NCBI GenBank assembly: GCA_021816565.1
Contig: JAKAXN010000106.1
Location: forward strand, 1 to 12,071
Direction of reading: 5' to 3'
Source of the DNA: Actinomycetes bacterium
Lineage (GTDB): Bacteria > Actinomycetota > Acidimicrobiia > Acidimicrobiales > Palsa-688
Length of the DNA stretch: 12,071 bases
In this document: piece after piece, positions 7,001-12,071 of the stretch
How the letters are laid out: the number at the start of each line of letters is the position of its first letter
How positions within the stretch are numbered: position 1 is the stretch's first letter
The notes under the pieces: model-generated
Databases searched by the model: none
The model's input: the letters and a program-made list of their open reading frames with translations, nothing else
What the model was told of the DNA's origin: nothing
Program-made: the position numbers and the translations under genes

Positions 7001-7155
7001 CAGCTGTGGTCTTTCGGGAACGGGATCAGTACGGCGGCTGCGAACACCAGCAGCATCAGCACGATCACCAAGGCGTTGGCCGCCGATATCTGTATGACAC
7101 CCCAGTGCAGGTAGTAGCCGGGATGGGTCAGGTCCACAAGGCCAGCGGTAAGCAT
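7000..7155 (-). CDS. 51-residue single-helix membrane protein heading the cytochrome b operon
   Basis: A small gene with an ATG at 7155, a GGGAGG ribosome site three bases upstream, and a TGA that overlaps the cytochrome b ATG (TGATG). The protein has a short polar N-terminus containing HPGYYLHWG (residues 11-19), one membrane helix at about 22-46 (ISAANALVIVLMLLVFAAAVL) and a PFPKDHS tail. Coding potential is supported by the ribosome site, translational coupling and the clear membrane-protein composition. Its position and size recall the one-helix subunits of cytochrome b6f (PetG, PetL, PetN) or bd oxidase (CydX), but I see no direct homology. H11 or H17 could be functional. I propose it is a structural subunit of the split cytochrome complex. 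Confidence 0.8.
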   Translation of the reverse strand: MLTAGLVDLTHPGYYLHWGVIQISAANALVIVLMLLVFAAAVLIPFPKDHS

Positions 7156-7158
7156 CGT

Positions 7159-7164
7159 CCTCCC
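7159..7164 (-). promoter_or_regulatory. Ribosome binding site (GGGAGG) of the 51-residue gene
   Basis: GGGAGG on the minus strand, three bases before the ATG. It is the main argument that this short frame is a real gene. Confidence 0.7.
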
Positions 7165-7192
7165 TTGAACAGATCGCCCGACCGTCAGGCCG

Positions 7193-7204
7193 GTATGTGC
7201 ATAC
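7193..7204. promoter_or_regulatory. Candidate -10 region overlapped by inverted repeat GTATG-TG-CATAC
   Basis: On the minus strand TATGCA (7203-7198) could be the -10 element of the cytochrome operon. A start near 7191 would place the DosR-type box at 7231-7244 around position -46, the spacing expected for an activator. The same bases form a five-base-arm inverted repeat that could be a second operator. No good -35 hexamer is visible, as is common at activator-dependent promoters. Confidence 0.4.
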
Positions 7205-7230
7205 TGAGCGATGCAGGACCACCGGACATA

Positions 7231-7244
7231 GGGACGAAAGTCCC
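7231..7244 (-). promoter_or_regulatory. DosR/DevR-type operator, perfect consensus match
   Basis: The minus strand reads GGGACTTTCGTCCC, which satisfies every defined position of the mycobacterial DosR consensus GGGACTWNNGNCCC; it has perfect GGGAC/GTCCC arms around four bases. It sits in the 91-base gap between the Pat-like stop (two bases away) and the cytochrome operon, 76 bases before the first ATG. A DosR/DevR-type regulator whose DNA-contact residues match lies at the right edge of the window. Hypoxia or redox activation of the cytochrome operon is inferred. Confidence 0.72.
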
Positions 7245-7246
7245 GA

Positions 7247-9952
7247 TCAGAGCAGCCGGCGCAGCGTGGGATCGGGGCGGGGCCCGAGCCTCTCGATCCT
7301 GATCTTGGCGTCGACCACCATCACCCCGTCGGCGGTGGCTATGACCGGGTTGAGGTCCATCTCCGAGACTTCTGGCAGGTCCTCTGCCAGCCTCCCGACC
7401 TTCATGAGCAGTTGCTCGAGGGCGGCCACATTGGCCGGTTCCGACCCCCGGTAGCCGAAGAGCCGGGCCGACCCCTTCGGGGCCCGTACCAGCTCCGCGG
7501 CGTCGAGGTCGGTGAGCGGCAGGGCCCGGAACGCCCGGTCACCGAAGACCTCCACGTCGACTCCTCCGCTGCCGAACATGAGCAGCGGCCCGAACGAGCG
7601 GTCCTGGACCACCCCCACGATGGTCTCCGCCCCGGGTTCGGCCATCGCCTGCACCGCCGCCCCGGTCATGGCGGCACCGAGTCGCTCCCGCATGGAGGCG
7701 TAGACGGCCCGCAGCTGCTGCGCCGATCCCACGGCCAGGGCCACGCCGCCCATGTCGGTGCGGTGCACCAGATCCGGACCCACCGCCTTCACGGCCACCG
7801 GCCAGCCGATCTCCTGGCCGGCGACCACCGCCGCGTCCTCGTCGGCCACCAGGCGGCTCTCCACGGTGTCGATCCCGTAGGCCCGCAGCACCTGAGCCGC
7901 CCGGACCGGGTCCAGCCACACCGGACCGTCACTCTCGTCCAACGCCGTCTGCACGACGGTGCGGGCGTCGAGCGGCCTGAGCCCCTCGGGGTCGAGGGTC
8001 CGGCCCTCCGGTCGGGACCTCCACTCCCCGTAGTCGCACGCCCGGGCCAGGGCCCGCACGGCCGGCTCGGGGAAGGCGAAGGCGGGAATCCACCGGTCCC
8101 GGGAAGCCAGGGCGGCGGTGGGAGCCTCCACCCCGAGGAAGGTGGCCACCACCGGCTTGTCGGTCACCGCGGCCGCGGCGGTGATGGCCCGGGCCGCACC
8201 CGGAGCCCTCACCGTGGTCGTGGGCACGAATACGGCCAGCACGGCGTCGATGCCCGGGTCGTCGAGGACGGCCCGGATGGCCCGCTCGTAGTCGGCCTCC
8301 GACGCCGAGGCCACCATGTCGACCGGGTTGTGCACCCCGGCCTCGGCGGGCAGGAAGCCCCGCAGCCGGTCCTGGGTCGCCGGCGAGAGCTCCGGCACCT
8401 CCAGGCCGGCCGACTCGGCGGCGTCGGCGGCCAGGATCCCCGGGCCGCCCACGTTGCCGACGATCGCCAGGCGCCGACCGGCAGGCCGCGGCTGGCCGGC
8501 CAGGACCTGGGCCACGTCGAACATCTCCTCCAGGGTGTCCACCCGGATCACCCCGGTCTGGTGGAACAGGGCGTCGACCGCGGCGTCGGGGCTCGACAGC
8601 GCGGCGGTGTGGGAGGACGCGGCCCGCACCCCGGCGACGGTGCGGCCGGCTTTGACGGCCACGATCGGCTTGGCGCGCGACACCTGCCGGGCGACGCGGG
8701 CGAAGCGTCTCGGGTTACCGAACGACTCCAGGTAGAGCATGATGACGTCGGTCGAGTCGTCACGCTCCCAGTACTGGAGCAGGTCGTTGCCGCTGATGTC
8801 GGCCTTGTTGCCGACGGACACGAAGCTGGATATCCCGATCTGGCGGCGCCGGGCCTCCTCGAGAACGGCGATGCCGAGCCCTCCCGACTGCGAGGACAGG
8901 GCGATACGGCCCGGGGGGGCGGCGACGGGAGCGAAGGTTGCGTTGAGCGAGACCGCCGGGTCGGTGTTGACCACGCCCATGCAGTTGGGGCCCACCAGGC
9001 GCATCCCCGATCCCCGGCTGAGGGCCACCAGCTCCCGCTGGGCGGCGGCCCCGACCGCGCCGATCTCGGCGTAACCGGCCGACACCACCACCAGCCCCCT
9101 GACCCCCTTCGCCGCGCACTGTTCCACGACCTCGGCCACCTGCGGCTGCGGCACCGCGATCACCGCCAGGTCGATCTGGTCGGGTACCGCGGCCACCGTC
9201 GGGTAGGCCGGCACGCTGGCCACCGACCGGGCCCGGGGGTTCACCGGGTAGACCGGCCCCTGGTAGTCCCCGGCCAGGATGTTGCGCAGGACCTCGTGAC
9301 CGATCCCTCCGGGGCGGCGCCCGCAGCCGATCACCGCCACCGAACGGGGTCGCAGGACCCGCTCGATGGAGCGGGCCGAGGCCCGGGCCCACCTGCTCTC
9401 TATGGCCTCGACGGTCGCCTCCGTCGGTTCGATCTCCAAGCGGACCCTGACGATGCCGTCGCTGTATCGGGCCTGCTCCACGAACCCGGTGCGGCGGAAC
9501 ACCGCCTGCATCGGCTGGTTCTGCGGCAGGGTGTCGGCGGTGAAGCTGCGGATGCCCCGGGTGCGGGCGTAAGCCGCCAGGTGCTCGAGCAGCAGCGTCC
9601 CGAGCCCGCGCCCCTGGTGGGCGTCGTCCACCAGGAACGCCACCTCCGCCTCCCCCGGCCGCTCGGGCGACCGGTCGTAGCGGGCCACCCCGACGATGCG
9701 TCCCCGCAGGGTGGCGATCAGGGCCATCCGCTCGTCGCCGTCGACGGTGGTGAAGCGGGTGACCTCGCGCTCGGTCAGGTGCGGATGGTAGGAGAAGAAC
9801 CGGAGGTAGACGGTCTCGTCCGACAGCCGCTCGTGCAGCGCGATCAGCTCCGGGGCGTCGGCCGGCGTGATGGTCCGGACCCGGACGGTCCCCCCGTCGG
9901 TCAGGACGGCGTCGCACGGCTCCCAGGCGGCCGCCTCGGGCGCGTGCAGCAC
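7247..9952 (-). CDS. Pat-like protein: GNAT acetyltransferase fused to NDP-forming acyl-CoA synthetase
   Basis: A 901-residue fusion. Residues about 20-175 are a GNAT domain with the acetyl-CoA pyrophosphate loop QGRGLG at 113-118. Residues about 190-310 are a Rossmann CoA-binding domain (SVAVIGCG, IDLAVIAVP, GPNCMG). A succinyl-CoA-ligase-like part follows (SQSGGLG, SVGNKADISGNDLL, and SSHTAALSS containing H448), and a C-terminal ATP-grasp domain ends in EMDLNPVIA...VVDAKIRIE. This is the Pat/AcuA-type lysine acyltransferase architecture, with GNAT first, the reverse of Salmonella Pat. Such proteins acetylate the catalytic lysine of acyl-CoA synthetases. H448 sits in the SHT motif that is phosphorylated in active ADP-forming synthetases, so the ligase half may be catalytic. 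No cyclic-nucleotide domain is present, unlike mycobacterial Pat. The GTG start at 9952 is two bases from the preceding TAG, implying coupling. The start itself is only moderately certain. Confidence 0.9.
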   Translation of the reverse strand: MLHAPEAAAWEPCDAVLTDGGTVRVRTITPADAPELIALHERLSDETVYLRFFSYHPHLTEREVTRFTTVDGDERMALIATLRGRIVGVARYDRSPERPGEAEVAFLVDDAHQGRGLGTLLLEHLAAYARTRGIRSFTADTLPQNQPMQAVFRRTGFVEQARYSDGIVRVRLEIEPTEATVEAIESRWARASARSIERVLRPRSVAVIGCGRRPGGIGHEVLRNILAGDYQGPVYPVNPRARSVASVPAYPTVAAVPDQIDLAVIAVPQPQVAEVVEQCAAKGVRGLVVVSAGYAEIGAVGAAAQRELVALSRGSGMRLVGPNCMGVVNTDPAVSLNATFAPVAAPPGRIALSSQSGGLGIAVLEEARRRQIGISSFVSVGNKADISGNDLLQYWERDDSTDVIMLYLESFGNPRRFARVARQVSRAKPIVAVKAGRTVAGVRAASSHTAALSSPDAAVDALFHQTGVIRVDTLEEMFDVAQVLAGQPRPAGRRLAIVGNVGGPGILAADAAESAGLEVPELSPATQDRLRGFLPAEAGVHNPVDMVASASEADYERAIRAVLDDPGIDAVLAVFVPTTTVRAPGAARAITAAAAVTDKPVVATFLGVEAPTAALASRDRWIPAFAFPEPAVRALARACDYGEWRSRPEGRTLDPEGLRPLDARTVVQTALDESDGPVWLDPVRAAQVLRAYGIDTVESRLVADEDAAVVAGQEIGWPVAVKAVGPDLVHRTDMGGVALAVGSAQQLRAVYASMRERLGAAMTGAAVQAMAEPGAETIVGVVQDRSFGPLLMFGSGGVDVEVFGDRAFRALPLTDLDAAELVRAPKGSARLFGYRGSEPANVAALEQLLMKVGRLAEDLPEVSEMDLNPVIATADGVMVVDAKIRIERLGPRPDPTLRRLL

Positions 9953-9954
9953 CT

Positions 9955-10362
9955 CTAGACGGCGGGCGGGATCCGCCTGCCGGACACCATCTCCGGGTGG
10001 ATACGGATCAGGTGGCTCCTGTCCCCTCCGGGCCAGGGAACGATTCCGTCATAGTCGGGTCGGGCGGCGTCGTCGGAGCGGACCTCCCGGGCCACCCCGA
10101 CGGCCAGGACGCTCCACCCGCTGGCCGTCCCGGGGTCTATCCGGTCGACCTCGAATCCGACCACGCCGCCCTGCAGCGCGGCCCGGCGCTTCGAGCCGTC
10201 ACCCGTGCGGAAGAAGATGTCCCCGTCGATCACCCGGTAATTGACCGGGAATATCGCCGGCAGCGCCCCGACCGACAGGCCGACGCGGCCGATCCGCTCG
10301 CCGGCCAGGAGGTCCCGGCACTCCGCCTCCGTGAGCAGCTCGATAGCGCTGTTGACTAGCAC
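9955..10362 (-). CDS. FMN-binding split-barrel protein (pyridoxamine 5'-phosphate oxidase-like), copy 1
   Basis: A 135-residue protein of the small pyridoxamine-phosphate-oxidase-like family (Pyridox_ox_2 type): a helical lead (LLTEAECRDLLAGERIGRVGL), the FPVNYRVIDGDIFFRT barrel strands, a flavin-loop-like GSKRRAAL, then FEVDRID and a WSVLAVG strand, ending in GRRIPP. Members bind FMN, F420 or haem; none of these ligands can be chosen from sequence, and true PNP oxidase activity is unlikely at this size. It is paralogous to the protein at 11516-11926: both share the GR(V/I)G, FPVNY, GWSVL and final GRRI elements. The GTG start at 10362 lacks a clear Shine-Dalgarno sequence. It leads the Pat-like gene by two bases, so it is the first gene of that operon. 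Similar proteins occur in the mycobacterial DosR regulon, consistent with the box just upstream. Confidence 0.88.
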   Translation of the reverse strand: MLVNSAIELLTEAECRDLLAGERIGRVGLSVGALPAIFPVNYRVIDGDIFFRTGDGSKRRAALQGGVVGFEVDRIDPGTASGWSVLAVGVAREVRSDDAARPDYDGIVPWPGGDRSHLIRIHPEMVSGRRIPPAV

Positions 10363-10371
10363 CCCGACAAT

Positions 10372-10391
10372 TTGCCGACTTTAGCCCCGAC
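10372..10391 (+). promoter_or_regulatory. Second DosR/DevR-like operator in the divergent promoter region (imperfect)
   Basis: The plus strand contains TTG-CCGACTTTAGCCCC-GAC. Against the 14-base DosR consensus GGGACTWNNGNCCC only the first two Gs differ; against the longer 20-base mycobacterial consensus about 16 positions agree. It lies nine bases upstream of the split-barrel GTG and 64 bases upstream of the deacetylase TTG, so spacing favours activation of the deacetylase gene. One arm is degraded, so binding may be weaker or cooperative. Confidence 0.45.
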
Positions 10392-10402
10392 CCGGACAGG
10401 GC

Positions 10403-10418
10403 CGAAAGGCCCCTTTCG
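10403..10418. repeat. Inverted repeat CGAAAGG-CC-CCTTTCG in the deacetylase leader
   Basis: Perfect seven-base arms with a two-base spacer, 38 bases before the deacetylase start. It overlaps a second possible hairpin, GGGCC-GAAA-GGCCC at 10399-10412, which in RNA would be a five-pair stem capped by a GNRA tetraloop. Either an operator for a repressor or an mRNA leader structure would fit. Its place directly after the DosR-like box suggests dual control. Confidence 0.4.
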
Positions 10419-10442
10419 CTTGGCATGGTCGTGTCCGGAGCA

Positions 10443-10448
10443 GGGAGG
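10443..10448 (+). promoter_or_regulatory. Ribosome binding site of the deacetylase gene (GGGAGG), favouring a TTG start
   Basis: GGGAGG stands seven bases before TTG at 10456, an ideal spacing, whereas the downstream ATG at 10468 is nineteen bases away. This is why the TTG was chosen. Confidence 0.6.
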
Positions 10449-10455
10449 CGTTAGC

Positions 10456-11493
10456 TTGAGAATCCCAATGTCGCGAGTCGTAGTAGTCAGCTCCGGGCCG
10501 CAGGCCGACCTCCATGACACGGGCCGGGGTCACCCGGAACGGGCGGAGCGGCTCCGGGCAGTGGAGCGGGGCATCTACCGCTGCGACGCGGCCGAGGCCC
10601 TGGTCCAGGTGGCCCCCCGGGTGGCCCGGCCCGAGGAGCTCCTGCGGGTGCACCGCCCCGACTACCTGGAGTCGATCAGCGGTTTCGTGGCCGCCGGCGG
10701 CGGGGCCGTGGACCCCGACACGACGGTGTCGGGGGGATCCTGGGAGGCCGCGGTGCTGGCCGCCGGAGCCGGTCTGGCCGCCGTGGAGGCCCTGGAGCGG
10801 GGTGAGGGCGACGCCGCATTCGTGGCCGTCCGCCCCCCCGGCCACCACGCCACGTCCGACACGGCCATGGGCTTCTGCCTCCTCAACAATGTGGCGGTGG
10901 CGGCCGCCGCGCTGGCCGAGCGGGGCGAGCGGGTGCTGATCGTCGACTGGGACGTGCACCACGGGAACGGCACCCAGGAGATCTTCTGGGACGACCCGCG
11001 GGTGATGTACGTGTCCACCCACGAGTGGCCGCTCTACCCCGGGACCGGACGGCCCCAGGAGACCGGGGGCCCCAACGCCCCCGGCCTCACCATCAACGTC
11101 CCCCTCCCGCGCGGGGCTACCGGCGACGTGGCCCGGCTGGCCTTCGACGCGCTGGTCGAGCCGGCGGTGGAGGCGTTCGACCCCACCTGGGTCCTGGTTT
11201 CGGCCGGATTCGACGCCCACCGGGCCGATCCCCTGGCCGGCCTGGAGTGGAGCGCCGGCGACTTCTCCGATCTCACCACGACGGTGCTGCGGTGGGCTCC
11301 CCGCCCGGGCCGGCTGGTGGCCCTGCTGGAGGGCGGTTACGACCTCCAGGCTCTGGCCGACTCCACCGGTGCCACCGTCTCCGCCCTGGCCGGGGGCCGG
11401 TACCGGCCCGAGCCGCCCACCTCCGGGGGGCCGGGACGCGACCTGGTGGACTCGCTGGTCGCCATGCACGGCCGCCGGGACCGCACCGCCTGA
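10456..11493 (+). CDS. Zinc-dependent class II-type histone deacetylase family protein (lysine deacylase)
   Basis: A 345-residue enzyme (341 if translation begins at the ATG at 10468) of the arginase/deacetylase fold that hydrolyses acetyl-lysine or acetylpolyamines. The whole active site is present: HDTGRGHPER at 20-29, RPPGHHA at 126-132 with the general-base pair H130/H131, DWDVHHGNGT starting at D164 with zinc ligands D166 and H168, SAGFDAHRADPL with the third zinc ligand D253, and LEGGYD with transition-state tyrosine Y295. RPPGHH without an inserted leucine places it with class II/bacterial amidohydrolases rather than AcuC. No signal peptide is seen, so it is cytoplasmic. It is divergent from the FMN-protein/Pat-like operon across 93 bases, which makes reversal of Pat-catalysed lysine acylation its most likely role. 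Acetylpolyamine amidohydrolase activity is the alternative. Confidence 0.92.
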   Translation: MRIPMSRVVVVSSGPQADLHDTGRGHPERAERLRAVERGIYRCDAAEALVQVAPRVARPEELLRVHRPDYLESISGFVAAGGGAVDPDTTVSGGSWEAAVLAAGAGLAAVEALERGEGDAAFVAVRPPGHHATSDTAMGFCLLNNVAVAAAALAERGERVLIVDWDVHHGNGTQEIFWDDPRVMYVSTHEWPLYPGTGRPQETGGPNAPGLTINVPLPRGATGDVARLAFDALVEPAVEAFDPTWVLVSAGFDAHRADPLAGLEWSAGDFSDLTTTVLRWAPRPGRLVALLEGGYDLQALADSTGATVSALAGGRYRPEPPTSGGPGRDLVDSLVAMHGRRDRTA

Positions 11494-11515
11494 GCCCCCG
11501 GGCCGGGCCGGCCGG

Positions 11516-11926
11516 TCAGGACCCGTTGCGTATGCGCCGGCCGGTGATGGAGGCCGGCTCCACCCTGACCCAGTGCTCCCGGTCTCCCGGGGCCCACGTG
11601 TCCAGCGCGGCCTCCCTCAGGTGGGCGCTGACCTCGTCCACCGAGTCGGTGACGTCGTAGCCGGTGCCGCGCACCAGCACACTCCAGCCGGTCCGGTCGT
11701 GGTCGTCGACGCCGTCGATCTCGAACGCCACCTGGGCCAGCGCGGCGGCCGACAGCTTGGTCCCGCCATCGGTGCGGATGGCGATGCGCCCGTCCCGGTA
11801 GACATAGTTGACCGGGAAGATCACGGGGGCCCCGCCGCTGACCACGCCGATGCGGCCGAAGTGGTGCCGGCCGAGCAGGTCCTGGCACTGCTCCGGGCTC
11901 AGCACCTCTATGACCCGCTCAACCAC
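11516..11926 (-). CDS. FMN-binding split-barrel protein (pyridoxamine 5'-phosphate oxidase-like), copy 2
   Basis: A 136-residue paralogue of the protein at 9955-10362, with [39 protein letters not shown], a GTKLSAAAL flavin-loop-like segment, VAFEID, WSVLVRG and the terminal ITGRRIRN. The GTG at 11926 is preferred because a GGAGG lies nine bases upstream and because the resulting length matches copy 1; a GTG at 11944 would add six residues. Its start overlaps the last eight bases of the DosR-type regulator gene, so the two are cotranscribed and translationally coupled. The ligand (FMN, F420 or haem) and reaction are unknown. Coupling to a DosR-type regulator suggests a redox or hypoxia function, as for similar members of the mycobacterial DosR regulon. 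It converges with the deacetylase gene, 22 bases apart, with no clear terminator between them. Confidence 0.88.
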   Translation of the reverse strand: MVERVIEVLSPEQCQDLLGRHHFGRIGVVSGGAPVIFPVNYVYRDGRIAIRTDGGTKLSAAALAQVAFEIDGVDDHDRTGWSVLVRGTGYDVTDSVDEVSAHLREAALDTWAPGDREHWVRVEPASITGRRIRNGS

Positions 11927-12071
11927 GGGACGGTCCCTCCCCACCCCGGCCCTGGTGGCGTACCGCGTACACCGCGGCCTCGGTGCGGCGGCTCATGCCG
12001 AGCTTGGCCAGCAGGTTGGACACGTAGTTCTTCACCGTCTTCTCCGAGAGGTACATGTTCTCGGCGATCTG
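11919..12071 (-). CDS. DosR/DevR-type NarL-family response regulator, C-terminal 50 residues only
   Basis: The frame is open from the right edge and ends at TGA 11921-11919; the receiver domain and most of the linker lie outside the window. The visible part is the end of a LuxR/NarL helix-turn-helix: [20 protein letters not shown], then [17 protein letters not shown], followed by a short glycine/arginine-rich tail. This is very close to the C-terminus of mycobacterial DevR/DosR. The DNA-contacting residues reported there (K179, K182, N183) correspond to K11, K14 and N15 of this fragment and are all kept, so the protein should recognise GGGAC-type boxes, two of which are found in this window. 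DosR regulators are activated by haem sensor kinases in low oxygen, NO or CO; no kinase is visible here. Confidence 0.88.
   Translation of the reverse strand, partial: QIAENMYLSEKTVKNYVSNLLAKLGMSRRTEAAVYAVRHQGRGGEGPSRG

Noticed and set aside
7412..9958. 848-codon open frame on the plus strand
   Set aside because: It is antisense to the Pat-like gene throughout, its translation is low-complexity (G/R/H/P rich) without recognisable motifs, and the minus strand has clear GNAT and ATP-grasp motifs.
11494..11515. GC-rich dyads between the convergent deacetylase and second FMN protein genes
   Set aside because: Some stem formation is possible, but the gap is only 22 bases, there is no T-run and no dominant hairpin, so a terminator cannot be supported.
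11927..11937. GGGAC-G-GTCCC palindrome near the start of the second FMN protein
   Set aside because: It has the right arms for a DosR box but a one-base spacer instead of four, and it lies inside the coding end of the regulator gene; probably chance in GC-rich DNA.

Overview
The window is about 12 kb of very GC-rich, densely packed DNA with short or overlapping gene junctions, GTG and TTG starts, and strong GGAGG-type ribosome binding sites where sites are visible. These traits, together with ergothioneine genes, a DosR/DevR-type regulator and small FMN split-barrel proteins, point to an actinobacterium. Acidimicrobiia or a relative is my best guess, inferred only from gene content. I see no mobile element, tRNA, rRNA or CRISPR array, and no gene-free stretch longer than about 100 bases.

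Layout. (A) 1-2456, minus strand: a translationally coupled trio of a thiolase-fold protein without the thiolase cysteine, a DUF35 zinc-ribbon/OB-fold partner, and a thiamine-diphosphate enzyme of the acetolactate-synthase family that runs off the left edge. (B) 2490-4789, minus strand: egtB and egtD, the oxidative sulfurisation and methylation steps of ergothioneine synthesis. (C) 4857-7155, minus strand: a split cytochrome b operon with a 51-residue single-helix protein, a four-helix b6-like subunit with all four haem histidines, a subunit-IV-like protein carrying a large extracytoplasmic domain, and a CopD-like four-helix protein. (D) 7247-10362, minus strand: an FMN split-barrel protein and a 901-residue Pat-like protein (GNAT fused to an NDP-forming acyl-CoA synthetase). 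(E) 10456-11493, plus strand: a zinc-dependent class II-type lysine deacetylase divergent from D. (F) 11516-12071, minus strand: a second FMN split-barrel protein overlapping the end of a DosR/DevR-type response regulator that enters from the right edge.

The unifying observation is regulatory. The visible helix of the regulator keeps the KTVKN element that contacts DNA in mycobacterial DevR. A perfect match to the DosR consensus (GGGACTWNNGNCCC) lies at 7231-7244, 76 bases upstream of the cytochrome operon, and a good but imperfect match lies at 10372-10391 in the divergent promoter region of the acylation/deacylation genes. I infer a hypoxia or redox regulon that links an unusual quinone/haem b membrane complex, ergothioneine synthesis (if read-through reaches it) and reversible protein acylation.

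The cytochrome complex is the most novel element. It keeps the haem ligands but has lost recognisable Qo-site motifs (PEWY and the cd-helix PW), and no Rieske protein or CxxCH cytochrome c is nearby. Function assignments for it, and for the thiolase-like trio, are inference.
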